From assembly GCA_026627385.1 (NCBI GenBank), contig JAPNUR010000020.1, forward strand, positions 1 through 59,579: 59,579 nucleotides of DNA, read 5' to 3'. Position numbers and translations under genes: made by a program. This DNA is from Bacillota bacterium. GTDB lineage: Bacteria; Bacillota; Sulfobacillia; Sulfobacillales; Sulfobacillaceae. This document shows positions 1-8,630 of the stretch, one piece after another (within the stretch, counting starts at the first letter, position 1; each line of letters starts with the position of its first letter). The notes beneath the pieces are model-generated. The model did no database searches. It had not been told where the DNA came from and was given only the letters and a program-made list of their open reading frames with translations.

Positions 1-231
1 CTCGGCCTGGTTCCCCCACGCGGGGGCGACAGCGATCGTGAGACTACCTGGGGCAAAAAGCGTGAGATACGACAGCATTCACACGGCCAAAGAAACCGGC
101 TGGGAACCCCGGGCCTATCTCCCATCCCTCTTCGAGCCATGGCCGCCGCGTGATCTCCAGGATCCCGCCAGCTGAGCCGACGGCTTGCCCTGGTCGTCGA
201 CGTTGCCGGCTCATGTGAAAGCGCCGGGGAG

Positions 232-1328
232 TGCGTCCCCCACTGCCGATTAAGCAGAGGCCGCCCCCAGTCAGAACACCCGTGCTCCCCGCCGTCGAGG
301 TGGGGAGTATTTTACGCTTACCGGCCGGCACAGGCGACGCCCGCCTAGCGGGCAGGACACCGTTTTTTCAAACTGTGCCGCGCTGCTTCAAAGCCGCCGT
401 TGCTCATCGTAGGGATCTGCCCGGTTTTTGGGGCGTGACAGAACACCTCGCCGCGATAGTTATAGGTGACCGTCGGGTGGTCCGGCAGGCCTCGCGTGGC
501 ATCCGGATCCCGCCACATATTCCCGATCGCGATCACCGGCTTGATCTGGTAGGTATCCCAGCAGGCGGCGATCAATGGGGTATCATCATAGCCCCGGTCG
601 GCCGTCAAAATGGCGGCGGGGGACATCAGCGCGCCGTGGTGATGGTGCAGATAATCCAACAAGGGCAGCGCCCGGGTCACCTCGGACACCGACGCTTTCG
701 TCACCTCCCATGCCACCGGCAATTCGTACGTCGAATCCACGACCAGGTGCAGCTTATACCCGAACCACTTGACCCCTTTGGTCCAGGTAGTCCCGTCCTC
801 ATGAACGCCGCGGTATTCCTTCCGTCCAAAGTCGGCATCGACGTCGCGGCGCCCATCGGCGGTGGGGTTTTGGGCGGGCCGCACGGCCCGCGACCGGATG
901 GCCTTGCTGTCCATCGCCATGCGCTGACCGAAATCTGGGAGAACGGCCGTAATGTCATCTACCAGCTGCTCAAACATCGCGTCTATCGTGTCCTGTTCGG
1001 CCATCAGGCGACGCAGAAACCGGGTATACGCCGACGCAGGCGGCACCGCCGGGCCGCGAAACCCGCCGAGTTCTCGCCGTTGCGCGGTTCGCGCCAATTC
1101 CCGAGCGCAGGCTCTCTATCGAGGAGTGCTGAAAGACCCCCCGGCTAAGAGCGAATTCCACCGGGCGCGAATCGGATAGTCATTCCGCCCGCGCCCGCAG
1201 GCGGCTTCCAGCGTGCGCATGAGGGATTCATCCGGCAGGGTGTCGAGCACGAGCACCAAGCGTTCAAGGTCGCCTAATTCGGAGAGTTCGTGCCACGAGA
1301 AGACGGGCGGTTGTGGTATGATAGCCAT
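232..1328 (-). pseudogene. DDE transposase, DUF772/IS1182-like (IS4/IS5 superfamily), multiply frameshifted
   Basis: The remnant starts at an ATG at 1328 preceded by AAGGAG. The N-terminal piece (1328 to about 1130) ends in a DUF772-like helix with SLLAG. The sequence then shifts frame twice within about 40 bp (VFQHSSIESLR is in a second frame), and the main piece at 1097-345 carries the catalytic-core segments: DSKAIRS, KWFGYKLHLVVD and ILTADRGYDD. A stop follows KKRCPAR, and cysteine-containing family-like sequence continues in another frame to about 232. No intact reading frame exists, so it cannot encode an active transposase. Family assignment is by motif recognition; terminal inverted repeats were not identified. 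Confidence 0.75.
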
Positions 1329-1578
1329 ACGGGCAAGCTCCTTCCGGAAAATTGTCGGGATACTTCAATTTTACCAGAGCTTGGCCCGCTTTTCTTGTCT
1401 TGATGCGGGTTTCCGGGATCTCGGCCCGGTTCGCCGATGCGGGGTCAAATGGGCTGGAGACGTCCAAACCGGGGCCAGAAACCCGCATTCAACCGTCCAC
1501 TAATGGGGGAAAATTCTTCCGAACCAGCAGCTAATTCTATGTCCCGCAACGATTTCCCGACAGCGCAAATGCCTCGAT
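1329..1578. other. Intergenic spacer
   Basis: Between the transposase remnant and the next reading frame I see no convincing gene, RNA or terminator. The frame of the downstream gene stays open upstream of its first plausible start, so that gene may once have begun within this stretch. Confidence 0.4.
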
Positions 1579-2316
1579 TTGCGAGTTCCGATCCCGGGCT
1601 ACGCAACGCTTCTGGCCCACGCCTTATACGGTGCGGAAATCGGAATTCGGGCGGTCCTTGGACGCCTTGGAGGGCCATTCCCTTTTCCCCCGTCACAGCC
1701 TGTCGTGTCGATCATCACCCCGTGGCCACAGTGGCTCACCCGGCCCGCCATTGATGCCCAAAAACAGTTATGGGATCCCGTCGCCGCCTGGGTCACCCGG
1801 TACGGCCCCGAATCCCTTGCATACAGTCCGTATGCTGAATCCACCAGCATATTCCCCATCGCCCTATTCAACGGACTGCGATGGCCCGGATGGTTCGGAC
1901 GCGCGCAGAAAGCCAATCATGAGTGGTCCGCATACTTCCGGGGAGGTGCCTGGTCGGCTGCTCAGTGGCTAACCTGGATTGCCACAGGATTACCTTGGAT
2001 GAACCCCGTCGACGCCCTATCATTCGCCGCCACAGCCTTACCCGCCCGCAGCCAGGTTAAAGCGTTTATTCTGGATGCCCTGACCACTCATGAACGTGGC
2101 GAGTCCTACACCCACTGGATGACTCACCTTAGTTTGCGCGGGCATTACTATCCCTCCACACACGTCGTGCCCAACGCCGGTATCGTCACCGCTGCGCTTT
2201 ACTGGGGAAACGGCCACTGGGATCGGATAATAGAAATCATCGCCGAGGCGGGATTTGACCCGATTCACAATGCTTTGGTGGCCGGGGCCCTGGCGAAAAC
2301 GTTCTGCCGGCTATGA
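1579..2316 (+). CDS. ADP-ribosylglycohydrolase-like protein, probably degenerate
   Basis: The reading frame gives 245 aa from a TTG start. Its C-terminal third (NAGIVTAALYWGNGHWDRI, then AGFDPIHNALVAG) resembles the C-terminal helical segment of ADP-ribosylglycohydrolases, where a blocked 'ALYWGxGDFERAI...GGDTDTxGA' pattern supplies metal-binding Asp residues. Here the DTD motif reads D-P-I, so metal ligands seem lost. The protein is shorter than the usual 300+ aa and I cannot see the N-terminal DxxGxxxG motif, so a truncated or inactive relative is likely. No clear ribosome-binding site precedes the TTG. It sits next to transposase debris. Function is not established. Confidence 0.35.
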   Translation: MRVPIPGYATLLAHALYGAEIGIRAVLGRLGGPFPFPPSQPVVSIITPWPQWLTRPAIDAQKQLWDPVAAWVTRYGPESLAYSPYAESTSIFPIALFNGLRWPGWFGRAQKANHEWSAYFRGGAWSAAQWLTWIATGLPWMNPVDALSFAATALPARSQVKAFILDALTTHERGESYTHWMTHLSLRGHYYPSTHVVPNAGIVTAALYWGNGHWDRIIEIIAEAGFDPIHNALVAGALAKTFCRL

Positions 2317-2647
2317 CAATTCAGACGGGCGCGCCAGAGAACACTCTCCAACAGTTGCTGCACGACCTCCACGCAATCCCTACTGCATCACAATGCATGA
2401 TCACGGGGAGTGACGCCACACAGTCGTTGGCATCGAAAGAGAGCCGTCGGACCGTCGACATCACCGAAGGCTGGTTTCGGAAACCGAAGGTGCCGAACCG
2501 AGATGAGGGCTTGAGTAGCCTTCTATAGCAGGACATGTCCCAGGAAAGAGCGAACATTCTCGACATCAGTCACACTGTTGCGCAGAATCCAGTCGGGCGC
2601 GTCGTGAAGCTAGCCTCACAGGTAGGCACCGGGAGGGATGCAGGCCC
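2317..2647. other. Intergenic region without a convincing gene
   Basis: A 71-codon frame opens on an ATG overlapping the preceding stop (ATGA) and runs to 2528, but it has no recognisable domain or independent ribosome-binding site; I do not call it. No hairpin-plus-T-run is apparent. Confidence 0.4.
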
Positions 2648-2905
2648 ATGATCATTTTGGCCGTGGGAGTAGCGCTAGTCGTGAGTATGGTGCTGTGCCG
2701 GGCAATCCGTCGGGTCGTAATAATAGCACTTGTTATCGTCGCCGTGGCGGTTGTCGTTTCGCGCATTCCTTCCACCAACCGCAGTATCGAATCATACCGT
2801 CTCCTGGTGTCTTTGTTGGGCCACGTGCTCTGGGTCTCCATTCAGCGCGGTGCCCTGACCTCTATTCATCTCGCCGAATCATGGCTTACGCGATTGCATG
2901 TGTAA
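2648..2905 (+). CDS. Small hypothetical membrane protein
   Basis: The 85-aa product opens with a strongly hydrophobic N-terminus: MIILAVGVALVVSMVLC, then a short basic link (RAIRR) and a second Val/Ile/Ala-rich stretch. This predicts two closely spaced membrane helices with a soluble C-terminal tail. A GGGAGG lies about 11 nt upstream of the ATG. An overlapping frame starts at 2638 but looks non-coding. I do not recognise a family, and the gene is isolated between accessory debris and the selenoprotein candidate. Hydrophobic composition plus the ribosome-binding site are the only support. Confidence 0.4.
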   Translation: MIILAVGVALVVSMVLCRAIRRVVIIALVIVAVAVVVSRIPSTNRSIESYRLLVSLLGHVLWVSIQRGALTSIHLAESWLTRLHV

Positions 2906-3033
2906 ACAGATATTCTCCACCAGCTTCCCTTTTGCGATTTTACTGCCCAGCCGTACTTTCCAGGCTTCAGTTGTTGTTCGCCCTATACCATGCGATAATG
3001 GAAAGGCGATAGATTACACGACACCGGCCGGAG

Positions 3034-3828
3034 GTGAGACTGACGGATAAAAAACCCTTAATCGCCATTAGTCCTATTCCCGTGGACATTTGGTATGAAG
3101 GGCCAACACTGGTTGTGGCGGACAAACCGCCAGGCATGGCCGTGTATCCTGAAACGCCAGAGTCTCGTGACACTCTGGTCAATGCCTTGCTGCAGTCCAA
3201 TCGTTGGTTAGCTGACATGGAAACAAGTCAAGCACCAGGAGTGCTGCATGCTCTTCATCCGGCAGACCGCGGGTTAGTCGCGGTAGCGAAGACCGAGGAC
3301 GCCTTTGCGACTGTCCAGGATCTCTTAGCGCAAGGACGCCTCACCTTTTCATACCGGGTGACGCTTCCGAACACCCTCCCCGTCGACGATACGGCGGCGG
3401 TAACCATCGTCGACCAGGTGACGTATGGTGACACGCGCGTGGTGGACCTCGATACGCCTGTCGGCGATACGCGGACTTTGCGCCAGACGTGGCTTCGCGG
3501 CACCACCGAAGACGTGTATTTTGTGCTGTATCGCCTCGCCATTCCGCTTGAGGAGGGGGTTCTTGAAGTCGCTTTAGGTGACCGTACCCCTTTACCCCAG
3601 ATAGACTTATATACCGCCCCCCCTTGAAGTGTGTGTAACGGCACGAAAGAGTTTCTTTCGTATAACGGCTTCGGCTATCGCGATTACAGCCTCACTGATC
3701 CTGAGAATGTGGAGACGATGCGGCGACTGCGGGGTCACCTGAGAGGGATCCCAGTCATCCACTTTAACGGGCAAGTGTTGGTGGGATTTGATCGGCATCG
3801 TCTCAAATCGCTACTGGCGTTGTATTAG
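3034..3828 (+). CDS. Candidate selenoprotein: RluA-like domain fused to a UxxC glutaredoxin (in-frame TGA)
   Basis: One frame runs from GTG 3034 to TAG 3828 (264 codons), interrupted only by TGA at 3625-3627 (codon 198). Codons 18-95 resemble the core of RluA-type pseudouridine synthases (LVVADKPPGMAVYPE, DTLVNALL, GLVAVAKT), but the catalytic HRLD is H-A-L-H at 72-75, so the Asp is lost. Residues 190-264 are a clear glutaredoxin: beta strand IDLYTAPP, then TGA-S-V-C, NGTKEFL, LTDPE, GIPVI (cis-Pro) and GQVLVGFDR. The TGA falls exactly on the first Cys of CxxC, as in UxxC redox selenoproteins. Without readthrough the domain lacks its first strand and redox residue. The start is uncertain: GGAGG abuts GTG 3034. 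Alternative: a nonsense mutation or sequencing error. Confidence 0.6.
3643..3661 (+). promoter_or_regulatory. Candidate bacterial SECIS hairpin downstream of TGA 3625
   Basis: ACGAAAGA (3643-3650) and TCTTTCGT (3654-3661) form a perfect 8-bp stem with loop GTT. The loop begins 23 nt after the TGA and its first base is G. The published bacterial SECIS model (Zhang and Gladyshev) allows a loop 16-37 nt from UGA, a short stem and a G within the first two loop bases, so this hairpin fits. The stem lies within codons for the glutaredoxin helix, so some constraint is coding. Activity is inferred. Confidence 0.5.
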
Positions 3829-3870
3829 TGTCGTCGGCATACCTTGAGCGAGCGAAGGAGGGGTGTTCGC

Positions 3871-4200
3871 ATGTCGCATCCATCACAATGGAAGGAAACG
3901 TTAACCTTTTCCTCCGATGACCTCCAGTCATTAGAGGTGTTCATACACGAACCGGATACCCGCCGAAGCGACATCTTTCGGGAAGGTACGTTGGCAGAAC
4001 ATGATGGCGTGCGCATTGATTGGGTGATTAAGCACGACCTATTCGAAGGAGTTGTCGTGCACTTTAGCGCCCTGAATGCGGACGGCACCATTTTTTACGG
4101 TGGCGACCAAGCTACCTTGCGCGACGCGCGCGACCTTATTGGCACTTACCATATCCGGCACGGGGAGAGCACTTACGACATCACGGTCACCAGCGCATGA
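3871..4200 (+). CDS. Hypothetical protein
   Basis: The start is set at ATG 3871 because AAGGAGGGG lies 7 nt upstream; an in-frame earlier start at 3844 has no such site. The 109-aa product (MSHPSQWKETL...) is acidic with a soluble composition, alternating hydrophobic strands in its second half (GVVVHFSALNADGTIFYGG), and no signal peptide, membrane segment or cysteine. I do not recognise a family. It follows the selenoprotein candidate by 42 nt on the same strand and may be co-transcribed with it, so it could be a functional partner; that is inference only. Confidence 0.65.
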   Translation: MSHPSQWKETLTFSSDDLQSLEVFIHEPDTRRSDIFREGTLAEHDGVRIDWVIKHDLFEGVVVHFSALNADGTIFYGGDQATLRDARDLIGTYHIRHGESTYDITVTSA

Positions 4201-4517
4201 CGGCGCAGCATCACGAGGTATCGCCGCCTCGAGGCACACCAGCGTGAACAGTAATCGGATGCGCGTTTCGCTCGGAAGCAATGGACCTCTGGGCCGCATC
4301 GCGCTTTCTCGGTTGGACCGCTACTACGGAGCCTCTGCCGAAGGCCGTGTTGGCTTGTTAGGCGGCCAGCGGGGGTTTATTAATTTCGTCGTAAAGCTTC
4401 CATCTGTTGGCAGCACTAACATGATCTCGCCCGATGACGCCCTCTAGCGTGCCACCGCACCTCGAAGCCAGTAAAAAAGCCCGCGGTGAGCGGGCTTTTG
4501 ACACGCCAATCAATATC
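4201..4517. other. Intergenic region holding a convergent terminator
   Basis: The stretch lies between the plus-strand hypothetical gene and the end of the minus-strand oxidase operon. Apart from the terminator at 4473-4499 I see no gene; overlapping frames here lack ribosome-binding sites or recognisable domains. Confidence 0.5.
4473..4499 (-). terminator. Bidirectional rho-independent terminator of the oxidase operon
   Basis: GCCCGC (4479-4484) pairs with GCGGGC (4490-4495) around loop GGTGA. On the minus strand the hairpin is followed by six T; on the plus strand by four T. It sits 20 bp after the stop of the last oxidase gene and can also end plus-strand transcripts. Confidence 0.85.
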
Positions 4518-4898
4518 CTACGAAACACCAGACTTAAAGAGCATAATCCAAATGGACATGGCGACCATCCCTAGTGCCACAAAAAAGACGAAGTAGAGGG
4601 GGATGAGCTGCCATGCAAGGCCCCGACCTTCGCGAATATGCATGAACACCCCTAGTTGAAGCGCAGCCTGAAATACCGCTAAAATCAAGATCACGCTTAA
4701 CAAGGCTACCGGGGGCAACACGTGATTCATCACCAGAAAGTATGCCCCGAAGGTCAGAATCAACGACCCAATATAGCCCAGAATTTGAATGCTGGGGAAC
4801 TTCTCCTCGTGAAATCGCGGCTCCAAAAACCGCAAGACCTTGTCGTTTTCGTTATGATACGCTTCTTCGGCTGTCATCGCCTTGGGCGCTTCGGACAT
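4518..4898 (-). CDS. Haem-copper oxidase subunit IV
   Basis: The 126-aa product has a charged N-terminus (MSEAPKAMTAEEAY) and three hydrophobic helices, matching the prokaryotic cytochrome c/quinol oxidase subunit IV family (CyoD/QoxD/CtaF type), a small membrane subunit that assists assembly or stability of the oxidase. The start is at ATG 4898, since AAGGAGGTG lies 6 nt upstream; a GTG three codons earlier overlaps that site. It is the last gene of the operon and ends just before a strong terminator. Confidence 0.85.
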   Translation of the reverse strand: MSEAPKAMTAEEAYHNENDKVLRFLEPRFHEEKFPSIQILGYIGSLILTFGAYFLVMNHVLPPVALLSVILILAVFQAALQLGVFMHIREGRGLAWQLIPLYFVFFVALGMVAMSIWIMLFKSGVS

Positions 4899-4928
4899 TC
4901 TCGACACCTCCTTAGACTCTGGACTCGC

Positions 4929-5549
4929 CTAGACTATCTTTCCATTCAGGTAGACAAAGGTGTAAATGAAAATCCACACAATGTCGAGAAAGTGCCAATA
5001 CAGCGAGTAGGTATACACTTTCCGGGCCGTCTGGGGAGTGATGCCGCGCTTTCGCAGTTGGAACAGCAACGTGATAGCCCAGAAAATGCCGAATGTCACG
5101 TGTGCACCGTGAGTGCCGACTAAGATATCAAACGCCGACAAGAAGGCGCTCGTATGCCATGTCGCCCCCATCTGGGCAAAGGTCACAAAGTCGTGGATTT
5201 CCGTCCCCACGAATCCTGCCCCTAACAAGATGGTAACAATCATCCATCCCATGAGGGCGCGCACCTGACCCTTGCGCATAAAATAGACCCCTAGCCCGAT
5301 GGTAAAGCTCGATGTCAACAACAGAATGGTCTCCAACATGACCGGACCCATGCGAAACAGCTGATCGGGTGTGGGGCCCATGGCCACCGAGGTGCGGAAT
5401 ACCGCATAGGTGGAGAACAGACTGGCAAAGATAAGCACGTCCGTTACCAAGAACATCCAGAACCCGGTAATCTTAATACTCTCTTTTTCGTCAGCAAACT
5501 CGATTGGTAAGGGGTGCTGACCGGCTTTTTCGGCTAACGGTAAGCTCAT
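4929..5549 (-). CDS. Haem-copper oxidase subunit III
   Basis: The 206-aa product has five predicted membrane helices and typical subunit III sequences: GFWMFLVTDVLIFASLF near the N-terminus, HTSAFLSAFDILVGTHGAHV, and the C-terminal YWHFLDIVWIFIYTFVYL. Subunit III packs against subunit I and supports proton uptake. Its five-helix size matches the CyoC/QoxC/CtaE short form. Its ATG overlaps the stop of the subunit I gene by 4 bp (ATGA), indicating translational coupling. Confidence 0.92.
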   Translation of the reverse strand: MSLPLAEKAGQHPLPIEFADEKESIKITGFWMFLVTDVLIFASLFSTYAVFRTSVAMGPTPDQLFRMGPVMLETILLLTSSFTIGLGVYFMRKGQVRALMGWMIVTILLGAGFVGTEIHDFVTFAQMGATWHTSAFLSAFDILVGTHGAHVTFGIFWAITLLFQLRKRGITPQTARKVYTYSLYWHFLDIVWIFIYTFVYLNGKIV

Positions 5550-7525
5550 CCTTGCAACCTCCCTAGCGAGGCCTCCGTTTGACGAACGACGTCAGCCTCC
5601 AAGTGATGGTGGTCGTCATAGTCAAACCCTGAGAACAAGAGGCACGCGATCACCCCAAGGATTCCCACAATGGCAATGGGCCACCACTTGAAGGTCATCC
5701 CGAATCCGAGGACAAAGAAGGACACGCCTAATAAGAATGGGATCGGCGTATTCTTGGGCATCTCAATGTCATGCACGTCTTCGGGCCGTAACGCATGTGC
5801 CATCGTCTGCCCCTTTTGCTTCATGGCCCACCACGCATCGCGCTCATGTACCACGGGAATGCGGGCAAAGTTATACTCGGGTACCGGCGACGGCAGCGAC
5901 CATTCCAGCGTGCGGCCATCCCACGGATCGCCGGTAACGTCGCGCTCACCATAAAGCAAACTCCACACGACGTTGTACACGAGAGCCACAAATCCCGCTC
6001 CCATAATCCACGCGCCAACAGTGGAAATCACGTTCAGTTCATGCCACCCCAAGCCGGCGGGATAGGTGTAAAGGCGGCGAGTCATTCCTTTGAGGCCGAG
6101 TAGATATTGTGGCGTAAAGGTAATCCAAAATCCAATAAAGAACAACCAGAACGCCACCTTACCCTGCCGTTCATTGAGTTTCATGCCAAACATCTTCGGC
6201 CACCAGTAGTACATCCCCGACAGCAGGCCGAACAACGTGCCACCAATAATCACGTTGTGGAAGTGGGCAATCAGGAAGTAGGTGTTGTGGAGCTGATAGT
6301 CGGCAGGTACAACGGCTAGCATCACGCCGGACGCTCCACCAATGACGAACGTGGGAATAAATGCCATTTGGTACAGCATTGCCGTCGTCATCTGTATACG
6401 ACCGCCCCACATAGTAAAGATCCAGTTAAAGATCTTCACCCCTGTGGGAATCGCGATGAGCATCGTCGACAACCCAAAGAACGCATTAACTGCCGGGCCG
6501 GCCCCCATCGTGAAGAAGTGGTGCACCCAGGTTCCGTACGACAAGAACATGATGGCCAGCACCGAAACCACCATCATCGGATAACCGAATAGCGCCTTCT
6601 TGGAATAGGTGGCCACGACCTCCGAAAACACTCCAAACAGCGGCAAGACTAAGATGTAAACCTCCGGATGGCCAAAGAGCCAGAAAAGATTGACGTACAT
6701 CATGGGCATGCCGCCGCGCGTCAGCGTAAAGAACGAGGACCCGAAGAGGCGGTCGAAGAGGCTCATAGCCAAGGCCACCGTCAGCGGCGGGAAAGCAAAC
6801 AAGATTAATGCCGACGTCACCATGGTTGTCCAGACAAACATGGGCATCTTCATCAACGTCATTCCCGGCGCCCGCATGCGGATAGTGGTCACCAAGAAGT
6901 TAATTCCGGTCATGGTGGTTCCCATACCCGCAATGAGCAGCGACAAGAAGTAGTAGTTTTCACCGGGGCCGGGATTAAACGCCAAACCCGTGTATGGGGG
7001 ATAAGCCGTCCATCCGGCGTCAGGCGAGCCACCAATGATAAAGGAGATGTTAAAGAGAATCGCCCCAAACGCGAAAAGCCAAAAACTCATGGCATTGACG
7101 CGGGGAAACGCCACGTCACGAGCTCCAATCATCAACGGAACCACGGCGTTGAAGAGCGCAAAGATGAACGGCATCGCCATGAAGAAAATCATAATCGTGC
7201 CGTGCGTGGTAAAGACTTCGTCATACTGGATGGCGGGCATAAAGTGCACGCTTGGCATGGCCAATTGCGCGCGCAGCATCTCCGCGTCAATGCCGCCACG
7301 GAACAGCATGACAATCGCGGAAATCAGGTACATGACCGCAATTTTCTTGTGGTCCACCGTCGTGAGCCATTCCCGCCATAACCAGCCCCAACGATGCGTC
7401 TTGGTGAGAAATCCGATGAGGCCCAAGCCCCCTAATACTAAGCCCGCATCGATGAGCAGGATGTCCGGAAACCGCACTGTCGGCGGAAACAGCGTATGAA
7501 TCAGATACGTGACAAACGAAGGCAT
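5546..7525 (-). CDS. Haem-copper quinol oxidase subunit I (A-type)
   Basis: The 659-aa polytopic subunit carries the binuclear centre. Visible ligands: low-spin haem His108 (TTHGTIM) and His423; CuB ligands His286 (FGHPEVY, with the cross-linked Tyr290 and the proton-gating Glu288 of A-type oxidases) and His335-His336 (WVHHFFT); high-spin haem His421 (AHFHN). Lys364 in PTGVKIFNW marks the K-channel. Extra N- and C-terminal hydrophobic segments resemble the bo3/aa3-quinol oxidase form. It reduces O2 to water while pumping protons. It lies 36 bp downstream of the subunit II gene and overlaps subunit III by 4 bp. Confidence 0.95.
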   Translation of the reverse strand: MPSFVTYLIHTLFPPTVRFPDILLIDAGLVLGGLGLIGFLTKTHRWGWLWREWLTTVDHKKIAVMYLISAIVMLFRGGIDAEMLRAQLAMPSVHFMPAIQYDEVFTTHGTIMIFFMAMPFIFALFNAVVPLMIGARDVAFPRVNAMSFWLFAFGAILFNISFIIGGSPDAGWTAYPPYTGLAFNPGPGENYYFLSLLIAGMGTTMTGINFLVTTIRMRAPGMTLMKMPMFVWTTMVTSALILFAFPPLTVALAMSLFDRLFGSSFFTLTRGGMPMMYVNLFWLFGHPEVYILVLPLFGVFSEVVATYSKKALFGYPMMVVSVLAIMFLSYGTWVHHFFTMGAGPAVNAFFGLSTMLIAIPTGVKIFNWIFTMWGGRIQMTTAMLYQMAFIPTFVIGGASGVMLAVVPADYQLHNTYFLIAHFHNVIIGGTLFGLLSGMYYWWPKMFGMKLNERQGKVAFWLFFIGFWITFTPQYLLGLKGMTRRLYTYPAGLGWHELNVISTVGAWIMGAGFVALVYNVVWSLLYGERDVTGDPWDGRTLEWSLPSPVPEYNFARIPVVHERDAWWAMKQKGQTMAHALRPEDVHDIEMPKNTPIPFLLGVSFFVLGFGMTFKWWPIAIVGILGVIACLLFSGFDYDDHHHLEADVVRQTEASLGRLQG

Positions 7526-7561
7526 ACAAATCCACCTTTCAGTGTGTTCACCACCCGGATC

Positions 7562-8485
7562 CTACGGGTTTTGCATCGGCATGTACGAGATATCGTTCTT
7601 GTCGCGCATCACCATGTACATGCCGCTACCAGTCAACGTAAAGCCGTTCGCAACTGTGGGAAACGTATCTTGAGGATAACTGCTGTAAATGGCTTCACCG
7701 GTGGTGTTGTGTTTTAAGAGCTGATCGTACACCGTCATGGTCATGGGCGAAGCGGTTTTGCGCGTTGCTGCTACCCAGGCGTTAAAGGCGGCAGGAGAAA
7801 CGGCCTTCACGTGGAAGAACATCTTCGCAAACCCGGTGCCTGAATACTGGCCACTTAAGCCAATGTAGGTCCCCGGCTTGTTCGCCTCAAGCCACAAGGG
7901 CAGTACGCGATTGGGCATGGTGTATTCCATACCTCCCAATGCCGGAACCCAAAATGTGTTCATCGGCGAATCGGCTGTCAGCTCAAACAACACCGGCTTA
8001 CCTGTCGGAATCACCAATTGGTTGACGGTGGCGACATGTTGGCCCGGGTATTCAAAAAGCCATTTCCAGGTCAACGAGGTCACATCGATGACAACCGGAT
8101 CTTTGCCTTTTGGCTTCGGCACATGAGCCAACGCAAAGGTCGTCTGAACGGTTGGAATGGCAATCACGGTAAGCAACACGGCGGGCAACACCCACCACAG
8201 GATTTCTAGCCATTTGCTGGTATGCCAATCAGGACGATACGGTGCGGTATTGCCTGGCTTGTCGCGAAACCGAATAATCGCGTAAAAGTACAACGTAAAT
8301 ACCACAACGATGACGATGCCCATAGCAATGGCCGCGAGCTCCATCAGGTGCAGCTCCTGCTCCCCAACAGGCCCAACTGGATGCAACAAGACATACTGTT
8401 GACCGCATCCAGTGCTCATCAAGCCGGCGACCAACGCAAGCGGAATCAACTTGCGGTACGGTCTCTTGAAAAACGCTGGCCTCAT
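7562..8485 (-). CDS. Quinol oxidase subunit II, lipoprotein, no CuA site
   Basis: The start is taken at ATG 8485 (307 aa) because GAGGTGG precedes it and a signal peptide follows. A lipobox (LMSTGC, Cys27) predicts a lipid anchor, then two membrane helices and a periplasmic cupredoxin domain (WKWLFEYPGQ, STGKPV-like strands, NTFWVPALGGMEY). At the position of the CuA-binding CxxxCGxxH the sequence is GQYSGTGFAKM, with no Cys, as in quinol oxidases of the bo3/QoxA type. The enzyme therefore probably oxidises (mena)quinol directly rather than cytochrome c. It is the first gene of the operon. Confidence 0.9.
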   Translation of the reverse strand: MRPAFFKRPYRKLIPLALVAGLMSTGCGQQYVLLHPVGPVGEQELHLMELAAIAMGIVIVVVFTLYFYAIIRFRDKPGNTAPYRPDWHTSKWLEILWWVLPAVLLTVIAIPTVQTTFALAHVPKPKGKDPVVIDVTSLTWKWLFEYPGQHVATVNQLVIPTGKPVLFELTADSPMNTFWVPALGGMEYTMPNRVLPLWLEANKPGTYIGLSGQYSGTGFAKMFFHVKAVSPAAFNAWVAATRKTASPMTMTVYDQLLKHNTTGEAIYSSYPQDTFPTVANGFTLTGSGMYMVMRDKNDISYMPMQNP

Positions 8486-8630
8486 CAGAAAAACCACCTC
8501 TACCCAATTTTGTGCACCAGATACCTCGCCCCGTAACCTCGCAATTGAACGAAAATACCGACGCAACGGAATTCTTATTCGAGCTTGGGTAACTTTCCTA
8601 TCCTTGTAATCGTTAGATTACTTAACTTGA

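Noticed and set aside
231-1148. 305-codon plus-strand frame
   Set aside because: It is the opposite-strand shadow of the transposase remnant, which carries the conserved motifs.
3631-3828. Independent small glutaredoxin starting at GTG 3631
   Set aside because: It would lack the first beta strand and the N-terminal active-site residue, has no ribosome-binding site, and the missing part is encoded in the same frame directly before the TGA.
4076-4447. 123-codon frame overlapping the hypothetical gene at 3871
   Set aside because: It begins inside that gene in another frame and has low-complexity content with no ribosome-binding site.
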